The notes: generated by a model from the letters alone, not told the origin. A stretch of 64,000 nt of DNA from Solibacillus sp040274725 (GCA_040274725.1 JBEMAQ010000015.1:1-64000), one strand, 5' to 3'. Numbered from the stretch's first letter, positions 25,096-34,498 are shown. A program made the numbers and translations.

Positions 25096-25374
25096 TTAGC
25101 GTCTTGTTTTCTTGTCATCTGCGCCATGACCTTTGTAAGTACGAGTTGGTGCGAATTCACCAAGCTTGTGACCTACCATATCTTCCGTTACGTATACAGG
25201 AACGTGTTTACGTCCATCATATACAGCGATTGTTAAACCGATGAAGTTCGGGAAGATAGTAGAACGGCGAGACCAAGTTTTGATAACCTGTTTTTTCTCA
25301 GAAGCCTCTTGTGCTTCCACCTTTTTCATAAGGTGGTCATCAACAAAAGGTCCTTTCTTTAAGCTGCGACCCAT
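25096..25374 (-). CDS. rpsS: 30S ribosomal protein S19
   Basis: 92 residues, M-G-R-S-L-K-K-G-P-F-V-D, the universal start. S19 pairs with S13 in the head. It lies 60 bases after rplB. Confidence 0.98.
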   Translation of the reverse strand: MGRSLKKGPFVDDHLMKKVEAQEASEKKQVIKTWSRRSTIFPNFIGLTIAVYDGRKHVPVYVTEDMVGHKLGEFAPTRTYKGHGADDKKTRR

Positions 25375-25434
25375 TTAGGAACCTCCCTCCGTGATACCAC
25401 CACGGCTCTCGAAACGAACCGTAGTTTTACCACA

Positions 25435-26265
25435 TTATTTTTTACGTCCGCGAATAATAAACTTAGATGATTTATTTTTCTTGTTACGAGTTTTGTAACC
25501 AAGAGTTGGTTTACCCCATGGTGTCATTGGAGATTTACGTCCGATTGGAGAACGTCCTTCACCACCACCGTGTGGGTGATCGTTAGGGTTCATTACAGAA
25601 CCACGAACTGTTGGGCGCTTACCTAACCAACGAGAACGACCTGCTTTACCGATGTTGATAAGTTCATGTTGCTCGTTACCAACTTGACCGATTGTAGCAC
25701 GGCAAGTAGCTAAGATTAAACGAACTTCACCAGATTGTAGACGTACGATGATGTATTTGCCTTCACGACCTAATACTTGAGCTGATGTACCAGCTGAACG
25801 TACTAATTGTCCACCTTTACCAGGTTTCATTTCGATGTTATGGATTGTAGTACCCATTGGGATGTTTGCTAATGGTAAAGCGTTACCTACCTTGATGTCC
25901 GCTTCTGGACCTGAAACGATAGTTTGACCTACTTCAAGACCTTTCGGAGCTAGGATATAACGTTTTTCACCGTCAGCATAGTTAATTAATGCGATGTTCG
26001 CAGAACGGTTTGGATCGTACTCGATTGTAGCAACGCGTCCTGGAATGCCATCTTTAAGACGTTTAAAGTCGATAACACGGTATTGTTTCTTGTGACCGCC
26101 ACCGTGATGACGAACAGTAATTTTACCCTGGTTGTTACGACCAGCTTTGCGTTTAGTTGGTGCTAATAAAGACTTTTCAGGTTTATTAGTTGTGATTTCA
26201 GCAAAGTCAGATGATGTCATATTACGACGACCATTTGAGGTTGGCTTATACTTTTTAATCGCCAT
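25435..26265 (-). CDS. rplB: 50S ribosomal protein L2
   Basis: 276 residues. The catalytic-centre-proximal loop N-P-N-D-H-P-H-G-G-G-E-G-R with the essential His is intact. L2 is needed for subunit joining and peptidyl transfer. Confidence 0.98.
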   Translation of the reverse strand: MAIKKYKPTSNGRRNMTSSDFAEITTNKPEKSLLAPTKRKAGRNNQGKITVRHHGGGHKKQYRVIDFKRLKDGIPGRVATIEYDPNRSANIALINYADGEKRYILAPKGLEVGQTIVSGPEADIKVGNALPLANIPMGTTIHNIEMKPGKGGQLVRSAGTSAQVLGREGKYIIVRLQSGEVRLILATCRATIGQVGNEQHELINIGKAGRSRWLGKRPTVRGSVMNPNDHPHGGGEGRSPIGRKSPMTPWGKPTLGYKTRNKKNKSSKFIIRGRKK

Positions 26266-26315
26266 TTGTTTTCCCTCCTTCTTAAATGTTCATATGCAAT
26301 CTGCTAAACAGATAA

Positions 26316-26600
26316 TTAGATTTCGAATAATTCGATTTCTTTTGACTCAGCTGTTAACTTAACAATTGCTTTACGGCGTTTGTTAGTGTAACCACCGAAT
26401 TTACCAACGCGTTTGAACTTACCTTTGTAGTTCATTACGTTTACTTTCTCAACTTTAACGCCGAAGATTTCTTCGATAGCGTCTTTAACTTGAGTTTTGT
26501 TAGCGCGAGTGTCTACTTCGAAAGTATACTTTTTCTCTGCCATAATTTCTGAAGAACGCTCAGTAATGACCGGACGTTTAATGATATCACGTGCTTCCAT
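26316..26600 (-). CDS. rplW: 50S ribosomal protein L23
   Basis: 94 residues. The long loop R-A-N-K-T-Q-V-K-D-A-I-E and G-K-F-K-R-V-G-K-F are family features. L23 is the exit-tunnel docking site for trigger factor and SRP. Its start overlaps the rplD stop by one base. Confidence 0.97.
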   Translation of the reverse strand: MEARDIIKRPVITERSSEIMAEKKYTFEVDTRANKTQVKDAIEEIFGVKVEKVNVMNYKGKFKRVGKFGGYTNKRRKAIVKLTAESKEIELFEI

Positions 26601-27223
26601 TATCCAAGCACCTCCTCAACTTTTTTTACAGCGTCTTGAGTGAATACAACTTTTTCATGACCTAAAAGATCAAGAACGTTGATTCCAGAAGCTGTTAGAA
26701 CTGTAACACCAGGGATGTTACGAGCAGATAAGATTACATTTTCGTTAACTTCGGCAGTTACGAATAATGCTTTCTTGTTGATTTCTAATGCAGCAAGTAC
26801 TGCTTTGAAATCTTTAGTTTTTGGTGCATCTAAAGTTAATGCATCAAGCACTACAAAGTTTTGTTCTAATACTTTAGCTGATAAAGCTGATTTAAGAGCT
26901 AAGCGACGAACTTTCTTTGGTAGTTTGTAAGAGTAGCTACGTGGAGTTGGACCGAATACAACACCACCGCCACGCCATTGTGGAGAGCGGATCGAACCTT
27001 GACGAGCACGACCAGTTCCTTTTTGGCGCCATGGCTTACGACCACCACCAGCAACTTCAGAACGATTTTTTACTTTGTGATTACCTTGACGTAGAGAAGC
27101 GCGTTGAGCAACTACTGCGTCGAATAATACTGCTTCATTTGGCTCGATTCCGAAGATCGCATCGTTTAATTCGATTTCGCCTACTGAAGCACCTGTTTGA
27201 CTAAGTAAAGTAACTTTTGTCAT
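26600..27223 (-). CDS. rplD: 50S ribosomal protein L4
   Basis: 207 residues. The tunnel loop G-G-G-R-K-P-W-R-Q-K-G-T-G-R-A-R-Q-G carries no macrolide-resistance change that I can see. It lies 27 bases after rplC. In E. coli L4 represses the S10 operon. Confidence 0.98.
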   Translation of the reverse strand: MTKVTLLSQTGASVGEIELNDAIFGIEPNEAVLFDAVVAQRASLRQGNHKVKNRSEVAGGGRKPWRQKGTGRARQGSIRSPQWRGGGVVFGPTPRSYSYKLPKKVRRLALKSALSAKVLEQNFVVLDALTLDAPKTKDFKAVLAALEINKKALFVTAEVNENVILSARNIPGVTVLTASGINVLDLLGHEKVVFTQDAVKKVEEVLG

Positions 27224-27250
27224 TCCTGTTTCCTCCTTTCTTTAAGAGAA

Positions 27251-27880
27251 TTATTTTGATTTAATAGCAGTTTTAACTGTTACTAATGCTTTTTTAGAAC
27301 CAGGAACATTACCTTTTACTAATAATAGGTTACGTTCAACATCCACCTTAACGATTTCAAGGTTTTGGATTGTTACAACAGTACCACCCATTTGACCAGG
27401 TAATTTCTTTTGTTTGAATACGCGGTTCGGAGCAACTGGACCCATTGAACCAGGACGACGGTGGTAACGAGAACCATGGCTCATAGGACCACGAGATTGA
27501 CCATGGCGTTTAATAACACCTTGGAAACCTTTACCTTTAGTAACACCTGTTACATCAATTACATCGCCTTCTGCGAAAATTTCTACCTTGACTTCTTGAC
27601 CAACTTCGTAAGCTGCAGCATCTAAGTTGCGGAACTCACGGATGAAGCGCTTAGGAGCAGTGTTTGCTTTAGCTACGTGACCTTGTTCTGGTTTGTTAGA
27701 AAGCTTAATACGCTTGTCTTCGAAACCAACTTGGATCGCTTCGTAACCGTCAGTGTCAACAGTTTTCTTTTGTAAAACTACGTTTGGAGTAGCTTCGATT
27801 ACTGTTACTGGGATAAGATCTCCGTTTTCAGCGAAAACTTGAGTCATACCAATTTTTCTACCTAAGATTCCTTTAGTCAT
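27251..27880 (-). CDS. rplC: 50S ribosomal protein L3
   Basis: 209 residues starting M-T-K-G-I-L-G-R-K-I-G-M-T-Q. The W-finger region near the peptidyl-transferase centre (K-L-P-G-Q-M-G-G) appears normal. It is an early assembly protein, 50 bases after rpsJ. Confidence 0.98.
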   Translation of the reverse strand: MTKGILGRKIGMTQVFAENGDLIPVTVIEATPNVVLQKKTVDTDGYEAIQVGFEDKRIKLSNKPEQGHVAKANTAPKRFIREFRNLDAAAYEVGQEVKVEIFAEGDVIDVTGVTKGKGFQGVIKRHGQSRGPMSHGSRYHRRPGSMGPVAPNRVFKQKKLPGQMGGTVVTIQNLEIVKVDVERNLLLVKGNVPGSKKALVTVKTAIKSK

Positions 27881-27930
27881 TTGTCACACCTCCTGTAAAT
27901 TTAGAAAAAGTTTTATATTTGTTTTTACCA

Positions 27931-28239
27931 TTAAAGTTTGATTTCGATATCAACGCCAGATGGTAAATCAAGCTTCATTAACGCATCAACAGTTTGTGGT
28001 GTCGGGTTAACGATGTCGATAAGACGTTTGTGTGTGCGCATTTCAAATTGCTCACGAGAATCTTTGTACTTGTGCACCGCACGTAAGATTGTGTACACAG
28101 AACGCTCTGTAGGTAGTGGAATCGGACCCGATACACCAGCACCTGAACGTTTCGCAGTTTCAACGATTTTCTCAGCAGATTGATCAAGGATACGGTGATC
28201 ATACGCTTTTAAACGAATACGAATTTTTTGTTTTGCCAT
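27931..28239 (-). CDS. rpsJ: 30S ribosomal protein S10 (NusE)
   Basis: 102 residues from M-A-K-Q-K-I-R-I-R-L-K-A-Y after GGAGGG. The 41 codons readable upstream are leader. S10 is part of the 30S head and, as NusE, of antitermination complexes with NusB. It is the first gene of the S10 operon. Confidence 0.98.
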   Translation of the reverse strand: MAKQKIRIRLKAYDHRILDQSAEKIVETAKRSGAGVSGPIPLPTERSVYTILRAVHKYKDSREQFEMRTHKRLIDIVNPTPQTVDALMKLDLPSGVDIEIKL

Positions 28240-28289
28240 TACTTTCCCTCCTTCTCGCCTATTTACTAGACATTCTCCACGAAAATTTT

Positions 28290-28327
28290 CCGTCACACCG
28301 CCATGGCAAAGCGGCCGGGTGTGTCGG
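28290..28327 (-). promoter_or_regulatory. S10 operon leader hairpin
   Basis: A stable stem, CCGACACACC with GGTGTGACGG (9 of 10 paired) and an inner G/C-rich stem, forms in the transcript about 40 bases after the start site. It has no T run, so it is not a terminator. It may be a regulatory leader, possibly bound by L4 or another r-protein. Confidence 0.5.
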
Positions 28328-28367
28328 CAACCTCTCGCTTCATCGCAGTCAAAGACCAACATTCAAC

Positions 28368-28396
28368 ATTATATACAATAAAAAAGAACTTCGCAA
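28368..28396 (-). promoter_or_regulatory. S10 operon promoter
   Basis: The minus strand has a -35 box TTGCGA (28391-28396), 17 bases and a perfect -10 TATAAT (28368-28373). This gives a leader of about 120 bases before rpsJ. The rest of the gap up to the antiporter terminator is AT-rich with no other clear feature. Confidence 0.85.
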
Positions 28397-28561
28397 GTGT
28401 TTTAGCAAATTTCTTTTTAAAAGTTTTTATAACATTAATTTCTTATATAATTTCGCTCTTTTTGAGCCGTTTACTAGTATATAAGAGTATTTAACCGAAA
28501 GCAACCCAAAAGGATTCATTTTTTTAAGATGAAATATTCTGAAAACAAAATGCTTTATTAA

Positions 28562-28598
28562 CAAAAAAACACCACTCTCTTTTTCACAAGAAAGTGGT
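28562..28598 (-). terminator. terminator of the NhaC-family gene
   Basis: On the minus strand, ACCACTTTCT pairs with AGAGAGTGGT and is followed by a run of seven T's after one G, 8 bases past the stop. Confidence 0.9.
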
Positions 28599-28605
28599 AC
28601 ATAGA

Positions 28606-29925
28606 TTATAAGAAGAAAATTACCGCCAGCCAGCCGAAAATGATTTGCGGGATATTATAGAAGAGAAACGTTGGCACGCATGTATCCCAAATGTGATTAT
28701 GCTGCCCGTCCACATTTAAACCCGCTGTTGGACCTAATGTAGAATCAGATGCTGGTGAACCTGCGTCACCAAGTACACCTGCTGTCCCGATTAAACAAAT
28801 GATTGCAAGCTCGCTTAGACCAAGTTCCATCCCTAGCGGAACAAAGATTGCAGCGATTACCGGAATCGTTGCGAATGATGAGCCAATCCCCAGCGTCACA
28901 ATCAATCCAACAATCAACATGACAAGTACAGCAATGCTAACGTTTCCGCCGAACAATTCCATTGCATTCGCTACTAGTGGCTCTACATCACCGGTTGTAT
29001 TAATAACGGCAGAGAAACCATTTGCTGAAATCATCACAAAGCCGACAAATGCCATCATGCGCATACCTTCAGCAAGTACCGCATCTGCTTCCTTCACTTT
29101 AAGCGCACCTGTTAAATATAAAATCGCAATCCCAACAACCGAACCAATAATCATTGAACCTGTTGGAATTTGTACCGCGAGTGATGCAATAAGTGCAATT
29201 GCTGCGAACACTAGATTACGCGGCTTTACTTCTGTTTGTTTCTCATTTGATGCTTCAATCTCACGCGTCTTATACTGACGTGGCTTACGGTACGTGAAAT
29301 ACGCGCCTACAAGTCCTACAGCCATCCCTAATGCTACAATTGCCATTGCCTTCGGAACATCACTCAGTGCCACCTCAAGCCCGGCTAGACGCATCTGTGT
29401 CACAATAATATCTTGATAAATCAAACCGAAGCCCGCAGGAATAAACATATACGGCATAATTAAACCAAATGTTAAAATACATGCAATTAAGCGGCGATCA
29501 ATTGCAAGCATATTCATTAACTTAATCATCGGTGGTACGATTAGCGGAATAAACGCAATATGCACTGGAATTAAATTTTGCGACATAATCGCCATTGCAA
29601 GTAGCACAAGAAAAATTAACGCCTTTGCCGCGCCTTGCTTTTGTGAATCTCCTTCACGTTGCACTAATTTTAAAATCGCCTTTACGAGCATCTCTGGGAC
29701 GCCTGTTCGCGAAATGGCAAGTGCAAATCCACCAAGTAGCCCATAACTTAGCGCAATTGTCGCACCGCCACCTAAACCGTCTACAAACGCTTTAATTGTT
29801 TCTGTCATATTTAAACCGCCAGCAAGCCCACCAATGATAGCCCCTACTGTCAGTGATAACACTACATTGATTCGCAGTAAACTCAACAGGAGCATGACTC
29901 CTACTGCTACTAAAACTGCATTCAT
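28606..29925 (-). CDS. NhaC/YuiF-family membrane antiporter or amino-acid transporter
   Basis: A 439-residue protein with about 11-12 hydrophobic helices. Conserved polar segments are S-Q-N-L-I-P-V-H near residue 115, L-G-I-G-S-S-F-A-T-I-P near 350 and the end motif D-A-G-S-P-A-S-D-S-T-L-G-P-T near 390. These mark the Na+/H+ antiporter superfamily that includes B. subtilis YuiF, so the substrate may be Na+/H+ or an amino acid. It is a single gene between the S10 operon and the Bce module, with its own terminator, and is not part of this locus in B. subtilis. Confidence 0.85.
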   Translation of the reverse strand: MNAVLVAVGVMLLLSLLRINVVLSLTVGAIIGGLAGGLNMTETIKAFVDGLGGGATIALSYGLLGGFALAISRTGVPEMLVKAILKLVQREGDSQKQGAAKALIFLVLLAMAIMSQNLIPVHIAFIPLIVPPMIKLMNMLAIDRRLIACILTFGLIMPYMFIPAGFGLIYQDIIVTQMRLAGLEVALSDVPKAMAIVALGMAVGLVGAYFTYRKPRQYKTREIEASNEKQTEVKPRNLVFAAIALIASLAVQIPTGSMIIGSVVGIAILYLTGALKVKEADAVLAEGMRMMAFVGFVMISANGFSAVINTTGDVEPLVANAMELFGGNVSIAVLVMLIVGLIVTLGIGSSFATIPVIAAIFVPLGMELGLSELAIICLIGTAGVLGDAGSPASDSTLGPTAGLNVDGQHNHIWDTCVPTFLFYNIPQIIFGWLAVIFFL

Positions 29926-30011
29926 CTACTTCACTCCACTTTCACACGCTAAATTACTAATGAATTAAAGTTATAAGAAAATTGAAGTCTCGTCAATGCC
30001 TTTGCACAAAA

Positions 30012-30046
30012 TAAAACCGTCAATTAATAAAAAATTGACGGTTTTA
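30012..30046. terminator. terminator after the BceB-like permease gene
   Basis: The stem AAAACCGTCAATT / AATTGACGGTTTT is perfect and flanked by A/T runs on both sides. It mainly serves the minus-strand permease gene. Confidence 0.88.
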
Positions 30047-30051
30047 ACTAG

Positions 30052-32022
30052 TTATAAAGCTTGTTTAATAATTTTTTTGTAATAATTAAGTGACAGCAAC
30101 GCAAAGATACTATAAAGAATAATATAAATGCCCATCACTATAACAAGTGGTAGCACCATTTCTGTTCCAAATAAGAACCACCCTGATTTCACTGCAAAAT
30201 AACTGTGTAGTAAACCAATCACAAGCGGTACACCAAAATTAAATGCCTGCTTGATCATAATGCCTCGCAAAATTTCCTGCTTTGTGAAGCCAATTTTACG
30301 TAAAATCGCAAACGATGCTACTTCCTCATCCGCCTCAGACATTTGCTTGAAGTATAATATGCTGCCTGATGCAAGCAAGAAGGCTAACCCTAAAAATGCT
30401 GTCGTAAAAATCGTCATCCCGTAATTATTTAAATTATATTGTGTCATCGCCTGCAAGGACGTTAATTTTCGAAGCTCACCGTTTTTATCATAAAGTACAT
30501 TTGCACCTGTTTGCTTATAAAGCTTCTCTATTAATAGAAGTGTTTCCTCTGACACTTCTGATAGATGAATGGCCGTTTGCTGCTCTACATCTAAATAGCC
30601 ATCCGACTTTGAACGAAACTGTTCAAATAATTCATCCTGCACGATCAAAACATAACTGCCACCCGTAATCCGCCATGCAAGTAGTGACTCACTTGATACT
30701 TCGACCACCCGCATCGACAGTGTCTGCTCTTGCTGATGTAACGTCATTTCAAAGCCGGGCTCTAGCGGCATCATATTTGCCATAAAACCATTATAGCCTG
30801 CAATGATGACCTCACCTGCCTTTAATGCAGCTGCTGGATTTAACTGTTGATACGCGGATAATGAAATGACTGGCGTTTCTGTCTTCGTATCCGCTGGTAA
30901 ACTGTTAACGACTTCAGCAGGCAAAAACTCCGCTAAATCAATTTTAGCTGTCGCTAATGGTAGCTGCTGCGTTTCATAGACAACCTGTTGTTTATCAAGT
31001 GCTACTAAAAACGCTGCCTCGTTGCCATTAACCGAAATATAATCTGCTGGCATCTGCATGCTTGCCGAATTGTGCGCCGAATAATAGCTAATGTACGACA
31101 GCGTTGTGATTGCTAATGACACGGCCGTTAATACTGTAATAAGCGTTAAAGACTTCGCATTGCCCTTCATTCGGTGCATAATGGGTGTTAATGCGAGCAC
31201 ATCTACCAAGCGAAGATGCCCTTTTTTACGTAAACGTACGACATTTAATAAAAATGACACAGAAAAGCGAAATACTAAAAATGTACCCCCAATCGTCGCT
31301 ACTAAAATAACAAGCATATTAAAAAGCAAACTACTTGCTGATGCTGCCGTAAATAAAATTGAGCTTTTATAATACCCGTAGACAATAAGCACCAATCCAA
31401 AGGCACCAATGATCATTTTCACTGGACTGAAACGTTTCACGCGCTCGTCGGCCTGCTTTGATGCGGTAAACAGTAATAGCAGTGTTGTACGTTTGACCAT
31501 CCACGCCATCTGCACTAATAAAATGAGCAGTAAAATACCAAAGACAGCCGCAGTATTTACAAAAGCAACCTTCGTGAACGTCATCGTCACAACTGTATCA
31601 AATTGTAGTAGCTTCAGTAAGATCATTGCGAATAAACGCGAGCTCAGTAAGCCTAACCCGATACCAATGACAACTGCACCAATAAATAATACGATATTTT
31701 CTAGTGCAACAAGGCGAATAACTAACCCTTTCGTCATCCCAATTAGCTGATAAAGCCCAATTTCTTTACTGCGACGTTTAATAAATAAATGATTCGCATA
31801 TAAAACAAAAAATAGCACAACAAAATAAAGCAAGTACGTCGCCGCATTAAGTCCAGACGTTGCTGTGCCACTCGCCTCTGTCGCAGCAATGACAGCGGGG
31901 TTATATTGCAATGTCATAAACGAAAAATAAAGCGTTACACTAAAAATAAGAGCAAAGAAATACAAATAATAGTGCTTCATATTTTTTAGCATGCTTTTAA
32001 AGACAAGCTGACTAAGCTTCAC
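30052..32022 (-). CDS. BceB-type ABC transporter permease (peptide antibiotic detoxification)
   Basis: A permease of about 656 residues in the FtsX/BceB class, with around ten membrane helices. A large extracellular domain (about residues 310-525) lies between helices 7 and 8 and is the part that senses peptide antibiotics in this family. The GTG at 32022 follows GGCGGTGA by five bases; the GTG at 32031 lies inside that site. It overlaps the ATPase gene by about 10 bases. With the adjacent kinase and regulator it forms a Bce-like module, which frees cell-wall lipid targets from agents such as bacitracin or lantibiotics. The specific drug cannot be predicted. Confidence 0.92.
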   Translation of the reverse strand: MKLSQLVFKSMLKNMKHYYLYFFALIFSVTLYFSFMTLQYNPAVIAATEASGTATSGLNAATYLLYFVVLFFVLYANHLFIKRRSKEIGLYQLIGMTKGLVIRLVALENIVLFIGAVVIGIGLGLLSSRLFAMILLKLLQFDTVVTMTFTKVAFVNTAAVFGILLLILLVQMAWMVKRTTLLLLFTASKQADERVKRFSPVKMIIGAFGLVLIVYGYYKSSILFTAASASSLLFNMLVILVATIGGTFLVFRFSVSFLLNVVRLRKKGHLRLVDVLALTPIMHRMKGNAKSLTLITVLTAVSLAITTLSYISYYSAHNSASMQMPADYISVNGNEAAFLVALDKQQVVYETQQLPLATAKIDLAEFLPAEVVNSLPADTKTETPVISLSAYQQLNPAAALKAGEVIIAGYNGFMANMMPLEPGFEMTLHQQEQTLSMRVVEVSSESLLAWRITGGSYVLIVQDELFEQFRSKSDGYLDVEQQTAIHLSEVSEETLLLIEKLYKQTGANVLYDKNGELRKLTSLQAMTQYNLNNYGMTIFTTAFLGLAFLLASGSILYFKQMSEADEEVASFAILRKIGFTKQEILRGIMIKQAFNFGVPLVIGLLHSYFAVKSGWFLFGTEMVLPLVIVMGIYIILYSIFALLSLNYYKKIIKQAL

Positions 32023-32773
32023 CTTGCTCACCGCCTAAAACGCTTTGCGTATTTAAAATTTGCTGGAAAAACTCTGTTCGTGATTTGTTGCCCTTATAAA
32101 GCTCCGTATACATTTGCCCGTCCTTTAAAAACAACACACGTGTACAGAAGCTCGCCGCCACCGCATCATGTGTCACCATCATAATCGTCACATCACGCTT
32201 TTCATTAATTTGCGCCAAATTATCCAGCAGTGCTGTTGCAGATTTTGAATCAAGCGCGCCTGTTGGTTCGTCTGCAAACACGAGTGACGGATTTGAAATA
32301 AGCGCACGTGCTGCAGATGTCCGTTGCTTTTGTCCTCCTGAAATTTCATTCGGATACTTATTTAAAATTTCCTCAATGCCTAATATCACTACAAGCTCCT
32401 TTACACGCTGCTCTGCCGCCGCGCGCGGAATGGTACTGAGCGATAATGGCAATAAAATATTTTCCTTTACCGTTAATGTATCTAATAAATTATAATCTTG
32501 AAAAATAAAGCCTAGCTCTTCGCGGCGGAATTTGGCTAGCGCTCCTTCGCACATGCCTTGTAGCTTTTGCCCGTTAATCTCCACTAAACCTTCCGTTACT
32601 TCATCAATTGAGCATAACACATTCAGTAATGTCGTTTTACCCGAGCCAGAAGGTCCCATAATCCCAACAAACTCACCTTTTTGTACTTCTAGATCAATGC
32701 CCTTCAACACTTCTTGTTGAAGCGAGCGTTTCCCGTACGTTTTTTTTACTTTACGTGCAACTAATATGTTCAT
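32012..32773 (-). CDS. BceA-type ABC transporter ATPase
   Basis: 253 residues of the MacB/BceA class. Walker A is G-P-S-G-S-G-K-T-T, the signature is I-S-G-G-Q-K-Q-R, Walker B is L-V-F-A-D-E-P-T-G-A-L-D, and the switch His is in V-T-H-D. The ATG after GGAGG is preferred to the in-frame TTG nine bases upstream. It is coupled to the permease gene and lies 91 bases after the kinase gene, past a terminator hairpin. Confidence 0.93.
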   Translation of the reverse strand: MNILVARKVKKTYGKRSLQQEVLKGIDLEVQKGEFVGIMGPSGSGKTTLLNVLCSIDEVTEGLVEINGQKLQGMCEGALAKFRREELGFIFQDYNLLDTLTVKENILLPLSLSTIPRAAAEQRVKELVVILGIEEILNKYPNEISGGQKQRTSAARALISNPSLVFADEPTGALDSKSATALLDNLAQINEKRDVTIMMVTHDAVAASFCTRVLFLKDGQMYTELYKGNKSRTEFFQQILNTQSVLGGEQGEA

Positions 32774-32837
32774 TTCTCTCAACCTCCTATCAGTAGTTTA
32801 CCGCTAACGCGTTTTTTAATCGTTTGATTCACATGAC

Positions 32838-32882
32838 AAAAACGCTCGGTAAGTGACAACTTCGTCACATTCCGAGCGTTTT
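32838..32882 (-). terminator. terminator overlapping the end of the BceS-like gene
   Basis: On the minus strand, AACGCTCGG pairs with CCGAGCGTT and is followed by TTTT; an inner TGTGAC/GTCAC stem extends it. Its 5' arm encodes the last residues of the kinase, so the stop codon lies in the hairpin. Confidence 0.82.
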
Positions 32883-33824
32883 CATATAATCATTCTGCTG
32901 CGGGAACTGTAGTTTAACCGTAGTTCCTTTATTTTTCTCTGACTGGATACCTAATGTAATATTTAATGAGTCCGCGGCCTGCTTCGCTAAATAAAGCCCC
33001 ATCCCTGTCGCAGTACTCGTTTCTCGCCCAACTGTCCCTGTATACGATTTTCGAAATATACGCGGTAAATCTTCCGCGGCAATGCCGATTCCATCATCTT
33101 GTATACAAAGCACATTATCTGCAGTATAAATTGTAATTTGACCGCCAGCTTTACTATACTTCACCGCATTCGACAGCACCTGCCTTACAATAAAGCCAAG
33201 CCATTTAGCATCTGTAACAACTTCTTTAGTTAAGTTTTCTAGCTCCACCTCAAGCTCACGTTCAAAGCACCAACTCCGCAGTGCCTTTACCTCTGTAATG
33301 ACGACCTCCTTTAACAACACCTTTTCCAAACGATTATCCTGCTCAATCGTCATCAAACGTGAGGCATGTAGCTGCTGGTCTAATAATAAATACAAACGCA
33401 GCCACTCGTTTTCAAGCCGTTCCTTACGCTCCGCACATTCCACATGGTCAATTAACAAACGCATAGCCGTCAATGGTGCCTTCATCTCGTGCACCCAGGC
33501 AAGCAGCTCATCCTGCTGCTCGAGCATCGTTAAATTCCCCTCTTGCTGCTGCATCTGTAAGCTTTTTATTTGCAACTCGGCATCATATTTTACGGTTTCT
33601 ATATAATCACGCTGTAACTGCTCGTATCTTTTCATTCTTTTTGCCTCTACAAAATAGCGCACCACTAAAAATAGTATAACGAATGTCAACCAAACAATAT
33701 TAAAATACCGAATCGATACTGTTTCCACGCCACTATCAACATAAAAAAGTACGTTCACAAAAAGTTGCATGCCAAAAATGAATAATAGCCATGCTATATG
33801 CTCACGTAAAAACAGCCGAATCAT
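32865..33824 (-). CDS. BceS-type intramembrane-sensing histidine kinase
   Basis: 319 residues. Two membrane helices (about 9-28 and 37-57) leave almost no extracellular loop, the hallmark of kinases that depend on a BceAB transporter for sensing. The phospho-acceptor His is in W-V-H-E-M-K-A-P-L-T. The ATPase domain has N box L-S-N-A-V-K-Y-S, G1 D-D-G-I-G-I and G2 G-M-G-L-Y-L-A-K. Its start overlaps the regulator stop as ATGA. Confidence 0.93.
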   Translation of the reverse strand: MIRLFLREHIAWLLFIFGMQLFVNVLFYVDSGVETVSIRYFNIVWLTFVILFLVVRYFVEAKRMKRYEQLQRDYIETVKYDAELQIKSLQMQQQEGNLTMLEQQDELLAWVHEMKAPLTAMRLLIDHVECAERKERLENEWLRLYLLLDQQLHASRLMTIEQDNRLEKVLLKEVVITEVKALRSWCFERELEVELENLTKEVVTDAKWLGFIVRQVLSNAVKYSKAGGQITIYTADNVLCIQDDGIGIAAEDLPRIFRKSYTGTVGRETSTATGMGLYLAKQAADSLNITLGIQSEKNKGTTVKLQFPQQNDYMKTLGM

Positions 33825-34498
33825 TCACTCACCGCCATATATCCGAGCCCTTTTTTCGTCACGATTACTTCTGTCAGTCCAATCTCCTCTAAGCGCTGGC
33901 GCAACCGGTTCACATTAACCGTCAATGTGTTGTCATTCACAAAACGTTCATCATCCCATAATTTACGCATCAGCTCATCTCGCGACACAATTTCCCCTTT
34001 TGCTTTCAGCAGCACCTTTAAAATAAACAGCTCATTTTTCGTGAGTTCTACTTGCTGACTACTAAACGTCACCAGTGCGCGGTCATAATAAATTTGCGCC
34101 CCGTGCCACTGCTCCACATCTGGCGTAGTCTCCTGATAATCATATGTTCGGCGAAGCAATGCCTGCACCTTTGCAACGAGCACCTCCATATGAAACGGCT
34201 TTTGCACAAAATCATCTGCACCCATTTGCATCGCCATCACCATATCCATTGGGTGATCACGCGACGATAAAAATAAAATCGGCACATTGGACACAGCGCG
34301 AATTTCACGGCACCAATGAAAACCATCATATGCTGGCAACTGAATATCAATAAGTACAAGCTGTGGCTTAGCCTCCGCAAATACCGTCATCACCTGCTTA
34401 AAATCCTCCACCCCAACAATCTCTATATTCCACTGCGCAAAACGCTCCACAATTAATGTATAAATCGAGACATCGTCTTCTATTAACAAAACTTTCAC
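33821..34498 (-). CDS. BceR-type OmpR-family response regulator
   Basis: 225 residues. The receiver domain has acidic E-D-D near residue 7, the phospho-acceptor Asp in L-I-D-I-Q-L-P near 50 and Lys in V-Q-K-P-F-H. A winged-helix DNA-binding domain follows (E-L-T-K-N-E-L-F-I-L and V-N-D-N-T-L-T-V-N-V-N-R-L-R). The GTG start lies 6 bases after GGAGGGG, an ideal spacing. It would activate the downstream transporter genes; no certain BceR box was found. Confidence 0.93.
   Translation of the reverse strand: MKVLLIEDDVSIYTLIVERFAQWNIEIVGVEDFKQVMTVFAEAKPQLVLIDIQLPAYDGFHWCREIRAVSNVPILFLSSRDHPMDMVMAMQMGADDFVQKPFHMEVLVAKVQALLRRTYDYQETTPDVEQWHGAQIYYDRALVTFSSQQVELTKNELFILKVLLKAKGEIVSRDELMRKLWDDERFVNDNTLTVNVNRLRQRLEEIGLTEVIVTKKGLGYMAVSE

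Noticed and set aside
32783..32864. A BceR binding box upstream of the transporter genes
   Set aside because: The TNACA-N4-TGTAA pattern was sought and not found convincingly; GTGAC/GTCAC repeats there belong to the terminator stem.
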